Shown: positions 45,365-57,251 of the stretch, piece by piece
Layout: the number at the start of each line of letters is the position of its first letter
How positions within the stretch are numbered: position 1 is the stretch's first letter
The notes under the pieces: model-generated
Database searches by the model: none
Told to the model about the DNA's origin: nothing
Seen by the model: only the letters and a program-made list of their open reading frames with translations
Translations under genes and position numbers: made by a program
Source: Gnetum montanum
Taxonomy: Eukaryota; Streptophyta; Gnetopsida; Gnetales; Gnetaceae
Direction of reading: 5' to 3'
Assembly (NCBI GenBank): GCA_015680685.1
Contig: MNCI01015001.1
Span: 18,183 to 82,182, forward strand
DNA length: 64,000 nt

Positions 45365-47598
45365 TGCAAAGGAATCATATCCTTTGTTCAAGTCTCATGC
45401 ATTCCCCAAACTATTATCGCAAAAGAAGGTAATCTAGCATAGGGATGGACCTTTAAGAAGGTCCTGATGGAGGGCATAAGATTTGATTGGGCAGCTACTT
45501 TGGCTATTGGGCTTCAAGAGGAGATCCTCAAACTCCGTGCTAACACCTCTACGATAACCCATATGCACTTTGCATTTTTTGTAGGTTATCTAAAGAGGTT
45601 TGTGGAGTTTCTGGTGGTGTGTAGAAATGGATGATGGATTTTCCAAGACCCAAGCCAACTTTCTAGGCCTTCGATAAAGTACATTTATCCAACAATGCAA
45701 GTCCAAAACCCACCAAAGCGAATGGATGATACATTATCCTTCACCACTAAGAATCTCAATGTTCGGCAGTACAAGTCTCTTGAAAACACTGATGATGATG
45801 AGCCTCTCACATTTCCTACTAACATCCAAGATGTCAAACAATGACGTACGAAGGCCAAAGGAACAGCTAGGGAGACACTTAAGAGGCCTATGAAGGAGGC
45901 ATCCCTAACATCAAACTAGCCTACCCCTAAAGAAGCTTAAGTTTAAGCTTAGATCATCACAGTAGGTAATTGTAGGTATGCTTTAAATTTGACTATTTCA
46001 CATTTTTGAGGTTCATGGCTACTTTATGATTTCGTGTGTTAACTGATTTTCAATGTGCTATGGTTGTAGACAAGTGTCAAGCTATGGTAGCCCAAGCTGC
46101 TGTGGAGGCAAAACAAAGGCATGCAGAAGAGGAACTCCTAAAGCAACCTATGATTGAAGGGCTTACCGATGCAGATATAGATGATCTAGATCCCTTGTTT
46201 GGTGAGGTGATACTAGGTACCTCTCCCATCTTCATCCCAGAGGAGGAAGAGGATGAGGGGCCAAGTATGCCCATGCCTTAATATTTTCATTATATCTTAT
46301 TGTTTATCTTTGATTTTCATCCTAACCTTTTAATGATTATTATGCTTACAGTAGTTCCTAAGCCACCAATGTAAGCTTCCATCCCTAAGTTTCATGTGAA
46401 CCCATGGGTAAAGACTCCAGAAAAAGTGGAGTTCATGTGTGGAATGGCTAAGAACATCATCGATTGGTTGCATCAGGTTACACATGAGATACGTTAGGAT
46501 TTAGTTTTCGTGCTTTAGTCATAGGCTTTGCTTGCATTATGGCTATCTTAGGTTATGCATTATGTTTAGGGTTGTATTTTATGCTTGTGTAGTGTCTTCT
46601 ATGGAGTAGGATCCTAGCACAGACATGGAGATAGAATCCTTGCCTAAGCTTTCCTCTAATGTATCTAGTGTACCTGCGAAGTTATATGAGACTACTACTA
46701 ATTTAGCAATGTCATTTACCAAAAATTCATAGGAGCTAGAGAGGTCCAATGAATTCATATTAGAGGAAGTTGTGGCCTTAAGGGAAAAGACTCAAAGACA
46801 AGAGGATACAATTAGAGATCTTCGAGACCATAAGGCCTTTGTGGAAGCCCAAGTGGCTAACACAAGGGATTTGCATACTAGGAAAATCACATGGACTCGC
46901 TACTGCCATGTCATTCAAAACAAAGTAGCAATCCTACAAGAGATGATGAAACAATGGATGCAAATGGACCTCATCTTCCACAAGGTTAAGGATTGGAAGA
47001 ATCACTATGCTTGGATCCTAGAATGGGGCAAGACATAAAAGGTCCACAAGCGATAGTACAAGGTAGATCATGGGGCCTACCTAAAGTGGCTTAAGAAGGA
47101 GTTGGTTGAACGACACAAGAGAGAGTTGTTCATCCAAGGGATCCAAATGGAGAGTGCTTATCAAATTTTTGAAAGTACTCTCAAGGTGGAGCAATCCCCT
47201 ATTCTTCAAATTACCACTACTATAGTTAAGACCTCTACAGCTACTACTACTTGGGAGCCTCCTACTTGGACGCCTATAGACAGGACTAGCATTCTCTCTA
47301 GTGTTTATCTTGAGGATGTTGACTAGGTCAACATAATGAAGGACCAACTCCTCCATCGTTTGGAGGAAGGCCTTCCCCATCTACCCTTGAAAGTAAGGGA
47401 GACAGAATCTCCAAAGGTTAAATGTATTTTAGGTTTTGGTTTTCTGTTTTTAAGTCATGGTTTTGGCCATAGGTTACTAACTGGCTATATGTCATTGCAT
47501 TTTAGGCCTCAGGATACATTGGTGGCCCCAATGGTGACAATGGAAATGATCCACCACTTCCTCCTTTGGATGTCGCTCGGCAACCTCCATCAGTTTAG
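45365..47598 (+). pseudogene. Antisense multi-exon cargo gene, copy 2 (partial)
   Basis: It matches copy 1 from the middle of exon 3. Exons are 45365-45965, 46070-46264, 46352-46492, 46593-47416 and 47506-47598. Introns are 104, 87, 100 and 89 bp, against 103, 92, 121 and 84 in copy 1, with phases 1, 1, 1 and 0 in both. Shared phrases include FPKLLSQ, MHFAFFVGYLKRFVEFLVV, QRHAEEELL, KTPEKVEFM, LPKLSSNVSSVPAKLYE, SNEFILEEVVALRE, FVEAQV, YLKWLK, EPPTWTPIDRTSILSS and a proline-rich end closing at TAG 47596. Stops (for example NG.WIFQDPS, where TGA replaces Trp) show decay. Function unknown; exon 6 looks coiled-coil. Confidence 0.75.
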
Positions 47599-47869
47599 CT
47601 TGCTAGCTATTTGTTTATATTTTCATGTTGATGGCTATGTTATATATGGTTGCTATTCTTTGACATTCTTGCCACATAGTGTGGCCATGGCTTATGTATG
47701 TTATAGACATTTTAACTTTAAATTTAAATTTTGGTTTTATTTTTGGCTATATGTATCTATAGTTGTAGTAAATGTTGTAAACATTGAGAATGGTTATGTT
47801 GACATTTTGATTATAATATTAAATGGATAATCAAAAAAAACAAGAGTAATAATAAACATGATGTTTGTT

Positions 47870-48090
47870 AGTTTTAGGCCATCGCGGGCACAGGTTATAT
47901 TGCACAATTGTGGCTATGTTGCCAGTTTAAGGCCATGGTAGGTCATAATGCGAATTTAAAGTCTTAGCGGATTGGGTTGTGTGATTATCTTTGCTAGTTT
48001 AAGGCAATGGTGGGCTATAATGCTAGTTTAATGTCTTAGCGGACTACAATGCCAGTTTAACATTTTAATGGATGGGGTTGTGAAAAAGGC
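47870..48090. repeat. About 32-bp repeats, homologue of 16150-16325
   Basis: Units such as GCCAGTTTAAGGCCATGGT and GCTAGTTTAATGTCTTAGCG are the reverse complement of the repeats near 16200 and sit at the same place between protease and cargo gene. Confidence 0.65.
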
Positions 48091-48424
48091 ATATATTTAT
48101 AAGGCTTTTTCAACATTTATAACACAATAAAGAAAGGTTGTAGCAAGTAGGTAAAAATGCAAACAAACTTAGGCTACATGCACAGGCTATGTGCCTAAAG
48201 AGTAAAACAAAAAAATGCATAAAAAGATATAATAAACTACAAAAGAAAAGTAAGGCTACATGGCTATCGGTGCATCTAGTCATAGAGGCATGGGAAGATT
48301 AAGGAAAAGCTCACATGTGCAAACTCTTTCTAATCTTTGCAAGATTATAGAGTGAGTAAGGCCTACTTTGTAAAAGCTTATATTCACCATCCCCTTCACA
48401 TACGATGTTAAAAGGAAGTTCATC

Positions 48425-49266
48425 TCATAATGTGTCTAGTTGCTTATCATTGTCATCGTTGGCTTTCTTGGATTTTTGCTCTTCATGGCTGGGAGCTTCT
48501 TCTTGAAGCTCTACTTTGGATGCCTGCTCTATGTTTATGTTGTTGACAACTAGGGGAATCATGTTATCATCATAAATGATGATTTTACCTCCCTCATAAG
48601 GTAAATTTCTTGATGGATGAAAGAGGACACAACTCGTAATTGAGCCAACCAAGGTCTTCCCAAAATCAAGTTAAATTCTGGTATCTTTTCCACCACCAAA
48701 AAGTTGATGGTTATGGGGAATTGCACCCCATCTACAAAATCCAAGGAGATAAATCCCTTGACGACAACTCTTGATTCATTGAAGAACTTAGGAGTTGCGG
48801 TGGTTGTAGGTTGTATTTACTTAGTTAAGCCCAAGTGTTTAGCGATGGTGCATGGGATGACATTGGTTGCGGCTCCATCATCAACAAGCACCGGATGGAT
48901 TTTAAATTGTCCTATGCTTATGATTATGAATAAAGGGGCTATAGTTACTTCGCCATTTTGGGGATTAACTTTAATTTCTCTATTGTGAAATACAAGATGT
49001 GTTGACTTCACCTCCTTAGGTGAGAGAGGAATCATCACTGCATGGATGGATTCCTCATTAGTAGGGATATCTTCACTAATAGGGATGAAGGTTAACATTT
49101 TGACTAGCACCTTACGATGTGTGGCGGAAGTCATAATAGGGTCATATAAGCTTAGAGTTGTGTTTTTTTTTTGCTTGAGGGATTGCCTGACTTGGTCCAT
49201 TGCAATAAGGAAGTTTTTATCATTGGTCATGAGCTTGTTGCCCTGGTTGTGCTTTACTTCCTCCAT
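48425..49266 (-). pseudogene. Retrotransposon protease, related copy
   Basis: It reads PLFIIISIGQFKIHPVLVDD then GAATNVIPCTIAKHLGL, keeping the catalytic DDGA loop. VEKIPEFNLILGRPWLAQLR and GGKIIIYDDNMIPLVV continue in other frames. About 150 residues upstream of the active site match the linker before the protease at 15165. It is broken by frame changes near 48750 and has no RT after it. Confidence 0.75.
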
Positions 49267-49679
49267 GCATCCTAAAATGCAAACTTTAGCTTTAGGCTAT
49301 GGCTATTGTGGCTCTTCCTTGTTTTTTTGGTGGTGAGATTTTTGATCCTCCTATGGCTTGTTGGTTGAAGGGGCTGGGGCAAAGGAGGCCATGGGTATAG
49401 CCAAAATGAGAGTGGGCTTTATTGGAGGCACTTCCTTTCGTGCCTCTATCTACTTGTCTCACTTGTTATCAAGCTTTTGCTTATGCTTCTTCCTTTTTTT
49501 GGCTGAAATTTTTTGGTTGTCATCCATTGGTCAACAAAGAAACACAAAACCTCTCTTAACTAGATCAATTCAAAACCCAACAACAACACCTACGGCTTAG
49601 GCAGAGCCATCATCAATAATGGTTATGGTAGCAACACAGCAACAAAGGTGACAACACAACTACAAGATTCCACTTTGAT

Positions 49680-49750
49680 GCTTAACTTTGATGCAATTTG
49701 TACTAGAGATCATTTGTGTTTGCTTGGTACAAATGGCATCAAAGTTAAGC
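49680..49750. repeat. 24-bp inverted repeat with 23-bp loop
   Basis: GCTTAACTTTGATGCAATTT with GTAC (49680-49703) pairs with 49727-49750 with one mismatch. It may be a hairpin at the border of the gypsy fragment or the remains of two overlapping ends. Confidence 0.75.
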
Positions 49751-49807
49751 AAGGCACAGCAAATGGTAGAGTTTCCTCTAGATGCAAGAAGAGGGCAACA
49801 CAATGCA

Positions 49808-49820
49808 TGGTATCAAAGCC
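49808..49820 (+). promoter_or_regulatory. Primer-binding-site-like sequence
   Basis: TGGTATCAAAGCC matches the tRNA-iMet complement TGGTATCAGAGCC at 12 of 13 positions. No LTR end can be fixed directly before it, so it could be a remnant of an LTR element or chance. Confidence 0.4.
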
Positions 49821-49959
49821 ACGGGAAATGAACATACCTTACAATGATTACACATTTTGTATAAACATGTTGATGAACACAATGTTAAGGCTACAAGGCC
49901 TTAATAATATTTATATATATATATATATTGCAGAACCTTAAAGTTGGGTAGGACTTGCA

Positions 49960-50420
49960 AATTAGGAAAGAAGGATTTATGAATGAATGATAAGTATAAC
50001 TTTATTTTTAAAAAATTCCCATAGGAAGTTATAATTAATTCTCCTTAATATTTGTAGTCTCTTATGAGACACTTGCCAACTTTGGCATATAGTTCTCTAA
50101 TTTTTGTAACTTCCTATGGTAATCTCCATGATATTTGTTACCAAGACAAAAACTTGACAACCATAGCTCAAATTTCTAATAACTTCCTTTGGAAGTTATA
50201 ACTTCTGGAGTGGTTATAAATTAATATTCCTAGATATCTGTAATACTCTTAACTGTTCATGATTATTGTGGCTACCCTAAGGTCACTATAAAAGGACCTT
50301 CAAAGGCAGAATCGGGAAGATTTTGGGAATTTGAAAGATTGAAGATTGTAAAAGTATGGCTTACTAAAGACATCAATTCAACTTCTTTGTTTTAATCCTG
50401 TGAGTTCATTTCCTCCCATT
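49960..50420 (+). promoter_or_regulatory. LTR-like promoter region
   Basis: Several AACTTCCTATGG/AGGAAGTTATAA palindromic words precede CACTATAAAAGGACC (TATA at 50287-50293) and a GA-rich leader. The layout resembles an LTR U3-R. No second copy is in the window, so it may be a solo or truncated LTR. Confidence 0.35.
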
Positions 50421-51579
50421 TTATTTTAGTTACATAGCTAATAGTTTAGATAGTATCATACTTGGCATTTATTTTTGGGATTTTTTCTAGGTTGCTTTTA
50501 TAGCTCTATTTTTGCACAATATTAAACCTTTATTAAGGTTTTCCATAAAAGAGCTTATGTTGTTGAAAAGCCTTGAGAAATTTAATAATAATGTCTTAAT
50601 GAAATTGCCTATTTTGAGCATAGAGGATCTAGGAAAGTCTTTGGTATTTTTAGATGACTGAAATAGCATCATTGTTTTAAAGTGTATTGCCTTGATATTT
50701 CAATCCTAAAATTGTCAAATTTTTCTGAAGGCTCTGTTGAATTCAACTCTTGACAACTATTAACTAGCCAAAATAGAGAATCATACTTTGTCATTTACAT
50801 AGCATTTTTAATAGTATAATAAGATTTTCTTTTATAAAATCGCTTGTTGAGCTTAGAAGGTTTGAACAATTCGTAGTTAGATTGAATTAGAATAGCCTTA
50901 TTGTGAAGTGTTTCCTGGTGTCAATAATTTTTTCTTAAATATTTGAGTTTTTACACAAATTTTCTTTCTTTTCTTTCTCTTTCTAAGTCCACTAAATCTT
51001 GCTCTATTTCTAGTTTTCTTATGGAACTTTCTCTCTAGTAAAAATTAGGAGTAAATTGGCAGAATTGTGCTTAAATGTTTTTGCAAAATTTTATTTGTTA
51101 CAAGTAATGTACTATAGGGACTATATAAACTAAGTGATTGGACAAAATGAAAACCTTCAACTCACAATCTTTGACAAAGTTAGGTAAATCTCTTTTATGA
51201 TAGCCAATTACAGTTTCATACACAACCCAACCATTTCAACATTCACAACAATAAACACATACTCACAGTTAGTTTATTTCATAACTACTAAGTCTATTTG
51301 GAGGTATCTAGGCCTTAGTGTTACCAAAAACTAGCAAGCACCTAAATCTTATTTGAAAAACACCTTCCTTTCCCGTGACCCCAAAGGTCACGAGACCTCA
51401 AGGCCCCAACATTTGTAGTCCCAAACGGTCATCAACACTCCTCAATCTCATCACTATTATTAACAATAGTGGCAAAGCCCATAGTCATAGAGGATGTCAT
51501 CACTAAAGTATCAATACCCCTATTGTCAAACGGACCCTTATAAATACTATATACAATAGTCTATTTCTTCCACTAATTT
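50421..51579. other. Unassigned AT-rich stretch
   Basis: No domain or repeat recognised. It may be the leader of the protease relic that follows. Confidence 0.35.
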
Positions 51580-52440
51580 TGTTGCTCATGCCTCTACTTA
51601 CTACTACTACTCTCTTGAATACTATCGACCTACAACAATTCCTATGGAATCACCATCCTACAACTCTCACCATTTGTCATATTCTCTTTAGCACTCTCAT
51701 ACTTCACTCCCACATATGTCACCATCAAAAATGCAAGGAGAACTCCATCATAACCTCAATAAAAGAACGTTTCTTGTGTTGCTAACATACAAGTGGACAA
51801 TAGTGCTAGAAACTCTGAGTGTAAGCCTAAGAAATATCCTTTCTTTAGGATGATTCCCATACTTATGAATGGAACCACTAGACCTATCAAACCATCAAAA
51901 CCAATGTAAGGTCCATACAATCCAACTTTCTTCCTCATTGCAACAATGCCTTCTAATCCTACACAAATGCCAACATTCATCATCATGCATGAACAAAACA
52001 TAAAAATTGTCATGCTCACACATGTAACTGATTAAATAAAAGTGGGTGCTCTACCAATAAAGAGAAAAAATTTAGAATATCCTCTAATTTACCTGTAGAT
52101 TATCAAAAATGCATCTTGCAAGGCTCTATTAAACTTAGGTTTAGGTGTAAATCTCATCTCACACAAAATCTACAAGGCTTGAAACCTACCTTTGATGAAG
52201 AAAAGTAAATTCAAGTTAAAGCTTGTAGATTGATCTATCATTGTTCCTTTTGGAAGAGTTGATGATGTGATAACCACCATTAGTATCTGATCGTATCTAG
52301 AAGATTTCCTTGTAATCAATGTGAAGAACAACAAGGGAAAAATCCCAATCATCATGGGAAGAGCTTGGCTCAATCCCATCAATGCTAAAGTAGTATTCGA
52401 GACCTCTCCTTAGAAATTGCTAAGGAGACTAAGCATGGCA
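51580..52440 (+). pseudogene. Gag tail and protease relic, Athila-like family
   Basis: At 52090-52395 the plus strand reads CKALLNLGLGVNLISHKIYK, LPLMKKSKFKLKL, VPFGRVDDVITTISI and YLEDFLVINVKNNKGKIPII then MGRAWLN. This parallels the protease of the minus-strand element (59045-59545) almost residue by residue. The catalytic DSG has become NLG, so it is inactive. Asn/Thr-rich sequence at 51580-52080 is probably a gag tail. No RT follows. Confidence 0.65.
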
Positions 52441-53281
52441 TGGTGAATATGTACAAAATTCCATATATTATGTTGTAGGATGAAGGTTTCAAGTGTTAAC
52501 ATGATCCCTACACTAATCGCCAACAAACTTTAAAAACAAGTGTGTGTGCAAAAACATATCTACACAATAGTTGCTAAATTAAAACACATTCAATGGCTAG
52601 ATAATGAAAGTGTCAAACTATCTAAAACATGCATGGAAACATCCAAATCACTTATTAGCTCTTGTTCCAAATAACTAAACCAAACAAAGAACCTACAACA
52701 AGACATCATTCACCCTAACCATACACTAGAAGAAAGTGATGAATAAGGAGAACTAAAAACTAAACTTAAAAATAAGAATTAAAACATATTTGAAAACTCT
52801 AAAAAGGAAACATCTTCTCGTATGTGTCTTCAAATGATTAAAACACAATTATCATCAATGTTAAATAGGATAACAAGCAAAAACATAAATCACTAAAGAT
52901 GATAAACAAGAAACCTACGATGCATGATCCAAGGAATGTGTGATCCATTTTCCAAATGCTCATCCATGAGTTTACTCATAAGTCCCATCTTGAATCAATA
53001 ACTAATAAGTGTATTTTCACTTTTTTGTTTTCCAATTTTTTGTCATTTTTCATATTTCTCCCAATTTTTTTTCATTTTTCTATTTCTTCAAAATTTTCCA
53101 ATTCTTTATGTGTTTTTAATTTCTTGTTATTTTCCTTTCTTAATAATTTTCTGATTTCTTGGGTCATTTACTTATGTTTTTGTTAATAATATTATCAGTC
53201 ATGATGTAGGTGCCAACAACATGAGTTAGAAATTTTTCTCTCTGATATCTAACTTTAGAAGAAATGATTGCACATGGTAGT
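52441..53281. other. T-rich spacer
   Basis: Homopolymer-rich, with a run of TTTTC words at 53020-53150. No gene or element recognised. Confidence 0.45.
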
Positions 53282-53923
53282 TGATGAGAGGCGAGGTATC
53301 CCTATGCTTAACCATACAAATACAAGTGTCCATGCATGATCTGGTTGAATTCCAAGGAATAAGTTCTTATGTGCCTTTGTGGAACAAGGATGGGTTGATC
53401 AATCATTGTCTTCCTAAGCTTACTTGTATAGCATGATTGTATGGTTAAGTAAACTTGAGGTACATGATTTTTATAGTTTTTATGTTTTTATGTCCTAATG
53501 CTACAAAGAGAGGAGAGAGATAACTAAGTAACTGATTTTAATTTAACTACTCAAATATGCTTTAACTAGTCCTAACACCAGCATTTGTTCTCACTTTCCG
53601 TACACATCTTGAACCAGTGCAACACTACTAGGATTACCAAACACTAATTGTTATCGGGTTACCAAGTGTTACACGCATGCTCGAAGTGATCGTATTGAGT
53701 GTGCGTACTTAGGAGAGCTACGGGCACTCAAAAATAATTCTATCTCTGGAAAGGGAAAAAGGCAAGAATTTGGGTAAGGGACTAAGACTAACTATGCAAA
53801 CCAAGTGCACCTGTCTCTTATTTATAGGCAATGAGGCAGGCCCCGATATTGCGTACCTGATATCATGTGAAAGGATCCGATATCGCATCTACGATATCAA
53901 GTACACGATATCGTAGCTCATCA
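53282..53923 (-). repeat. 3' LTR of the Athila-like element
   Basis: 642 bp, near-identical to the 5' copy apart from the 180-bp gap at about 53727 and scattered substitutions. The TATA box reads CCTATAAATAAG (minus) at about 53817-53828. Confidence 0.85.
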
Positions 53924-53936
53924 TACCCCCACAACT
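53924..53936 (-). promoter_or_regulatory. Polypurine tract
   Basis: GTTGTGGGGGTA (minus) abuts the 3' LTR start. Confidence 0.6.
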
Positions 53937-55786
53937 GAATGAAAACTCGTCCTCAAGTTCTTTACAAAATATTGGGAAGGTATGGGACTCTTGACTGACA
54001 ACGATAGAGAATAACAGACTCAAAGTGCCCAGTGAACAGATTGACAAATACATTACAGCATTGGTGTTCATGCCCTTTGTGGTGAACACTATACATAGAT
54101 GACATCCAGACCCACATCCAACAGCTTAAAGAGATAACAAAGAAAATGAGGCACGTTGCTGCTGACCTCGCGATTGCGCCTTCCGTTGTTTATCCATAGC
54201 CACGCAACCAAACTTGTTCCTAGCATAAAAACTTCAGCTCCAGTCCATCCCGAGTGCTTCCTCCTATCCCAGTCCATAGTTCGTGTAATCGCCATATGCA
54301 CATACAACACAGTCACGAATGAGTAAGGATAAGTAAACCATAATGTAGTTGATACCTTGCCTTGATATAAGGCGCATTGGTTGGGTTGTGGTTATGGCAG
54401 AAATTGGGTTAGAGGTTTATCACTGATAACTACCCAAGGTGTATGGGCGATACAAGTAATAGAATGGAAAAATTTGTGACAGGGCCCCCACAACTAAGAG
54501 CGAACCTCCAGTAGCAATAGGGTGGAAAAGTATAGGGAATAAGAAAAATGGGAAAATAACAACAGCGATGCCAATAAAATGGATGTCATGGATGGGGACA
54601 AAATGAGAAATTGTTGATTGCAAGAAATCGTTAAGGAGAAGAATTTAACAATTGCATCATAAAAGAATGTCAGTGGGTCCTCCCCAAAGCAAGATCATGC
54701 CCTTTATGCCCTGAGAAACCCACAAACCAAAGAGTCTGTAGGCTTGAGGAATCACATATGGAAACAATGGTTAAAGACTGACCCACAAGAATTTACCAAA
54801 GAATAAGAATGCGTTAACCAGGAGATAGACTAATCATAAAACCGGCAATGAGGTGGAAAATGGGAAGAAATATGGAGAGTAGAAACTGGAACGGAATCCC
54901 AAGAGCAAGATTGTGTAAAGTCCCTTGTGTATTTTATGGTTAAGGTGACTGAGTAGAACTCATTCCAAATCAGGACTCAAACCAACCACATTCAATAACC
55001 TCGCATCAATACACTTGGCCAATGCATCCCCTTGAAGCAACAAGAATGCTTCCCCAAAGAGTCACCACCATTCCAAGAAGAGTGAGATGGAGAAGTAGGA
55101 AGCAAGAAAGGGCCTTAGTTAGAGGGAACCTTCGGGCATGGGTAACATGTCCTTCCAATGCCATAACTAGTGCTTGTAGCCCATATTTCTTTATTATGTC
55201 TAAGGGGTGTGCTTTGAATTCTCACACATTTTGTTTTATTTTTTTTCGTGAGAACCACACCATGGAAAGACTTATTTGATTTATTTGACTTCTTGATGTT
55301 TGGTCATCGGCGAAATGGTGGAGAACCCATGAAAAGCATCCAAGTACCCAAGAGAATAAGCAACACACATGCATCGAATCCTCTTGAAGTCATACCCTTT
55401 TCAACCATTGAATCCTTCCTCGGTTTGAAGAATACAAAGCCACCAATTCGTTAATAAGTTTATTTAGAAAAAGGGATAGTACAATTCCAAAATCGAGGGA
55501 GACCATAGAGTTGAACGGAGGAATGGACAGTGTGAACTCATTGCCTGTTTTATCAAAAGAACTATATCATAGTATCAACATCGAAAATCAAAGGTAAAAA
55601 CCCAACATTAACAATCAACACCATTATAGTACAATCCACCATCATGAGCAATTGTTGTATGATGAATGAAAGTAAATCAAACAAAGAAATAGGAAAGAAT
55701 GTGAATGATGGTGTAAAACAAAAATAAACAAAATTGAAAACAAATGTGTAAAACAAAAATACAAAAATACAAAAAGGAGCTGAGGG
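53937..55786 (-). other. Region between integrase and 3' LTR
   Basis: 1.85 kb with no domain I can name. Athila-type elements often carry an env-like frame here. Only short frames with hydrophobic stretches remain (for example at 54420-54623, minus), which is too little to claim one. Confidence 0.45.
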
Positions 55787-57218
55787 CTAAGAATGGTTAG
55801 CATTGGTGGCCATCTCCCCCATGACTGAGTTGGAAGGAGGAGATCCGAAATAACGGGTAGGGTTGTTCACCAATAGAGGTTTGTAAATCATCATGGCCTC
55901 TGAAGGAAAAGTTGCATAAATAATATAAGGTCCTTCCCATAGCGTTTGAAATTTAGTGCATTGTGGCACGTGTGTGGGATTTCAGTACAAAACCTTATCT
56001 CCTGGTTGATATTTAACTTTCCTAATTTTCAGGTCATGATGTTGTTTATTGAAGGCCTTGTGCAATTCGTTAGATGACAAGGTAGCTAATCAGTCCTTAT
56101 CTAGCAAGTTAAGGATCATTAACCATTCTTTTTGTGCTAGATCAAGGTCAAGGTTGAGATCACACACCATAGATAGTGTATAGAGTTCTACTTGAATGGG
56201 AAGCATTGGAAGTTTCCCATACACTAACTCATAGGGAGAGTAGCCTATAAGGAGTTTCCATGTGGAGTGGTATGCCAAAAGAGCATCGTTCAGTTTGGTA
56301 CTCCAATCTCTCCTATACTTGCTAATAGTTCTTATCAATATTTTCGTAATCTCCCTATTGGTGACCTCAGCTTGATTGTTCACTTGAGGGTGGTATGGAG
56401 TAGTCAGTTTGTGTTCAACCCCTAAGCATTGCATCAGCTTCCAAAAAGTTGCACCTGTAAAATGTGTGTCATTGTCAGAAATAAGTGCACGAGGAACACC
56501 AAACCTATTTACGATTTGTTGTTGAACATATCATGCAGCTGTAGATGATGTACAATTTCTTAACAGCGGTTGTTTCTACCCATTTTGTAAAGTAGTCAAC
56601 AGCAACAACGATGTAAGCTTTCCCATTGGACATTGGTGTAATGGGCCCCATAAAATCAATTCCCCATATGTCAAAGGGTTCTAAAGGTTGAATCCATTGT
56701 TGCGGATCCTCCATTCTAGTAGGCATTTCCCCATCACGTTGATAGCGCTCACAAGATTAGATGAAATGATGGGCATCCTGAAACAATGTAGGCCAATAAT
56801 ATCCTACAAGTAGGATTTTAATGGCTATTTGTCTCCCGATATAATGACCCCCACAAGGACCCTCATGAGCATCTTGGAGAACTTGCAATTGATTTATGTC
56901 GGGAACGCACCATCAAACCAAGCCATCAGGATATACTTTATAAAGTTGACCATTGATCTCCATAAAATACTTGGCTCCGGGAAGGAATTGTTGTTTCTTT
57001 TTAGCATCTAACTCTTGTGGTGTTTGTTGTGTAAGGAGATAGGTGAGAATACTACTATACCAGTTTATTTCCGTGGTCAATTGATTAGTTACTACACCTA
57101 CAAAGAGGAGTTCATCAAGGAAATGATCAGAAATTGGATACTCATCCTCTTTGTTATCCCATCGCAACCGAGATAAATGATCAGCAACTACGTTCTTGGT
57201 GCCTTTACAATCAATCAT
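55787..57218 (-). pseudogene. Integrase
   Basis: After the RNase H end (KGTKNVVADHLSRL) the integrase begins. An HHCC-type zinc-binding stretch at about 56750-56880 includes DAHEGPCGGHYIGRQ, GYYWPTLFQDAHHFI and SCERYQ. The core follows with PFDIWGIDFMGP (first Asp), LISDNDTHF (second Asp) and TTPYHPQVNNQAEVTNREIT (Glu), then DALLAYHSTWKLLIGYSPYE and LVYGKLPMLP. The tail KFQTLWEGPYII reaches 55787. Stops (for example TGA replacing Arg at about 56912, TAA at about 56757) interrupt it. Catalytic residues are all present in the remains. Confidence 0.85.
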
Positions 57219-57251
57219 TGTAAGATCGAACTCTTGTAAGATTACGAGCCA

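Larger units (their letters stand above)
45365..49600 (-). mobile_element. Internal fragment of a gypsy element related to the 19-kb one
   Basis: In element orientation (minus) it runs gag tail and linker (49600-49270), protease (49266-48425), 32-bp repeats (48090-47870) and antisense gene (47598-45365). This is the same order and relative strand as in 14800-19100. It lacks LTRs, RT and the N-terminal part of the antisense gene. It joins copia sequence at about 45365. Confidence 0.7.

Noticed and set aside
54089-54623. Env-like gene downstream of integrase
   Set aside because: Only short hydrophobic frames exist, without signal peptide plus fusion or transmembrane arrangement.
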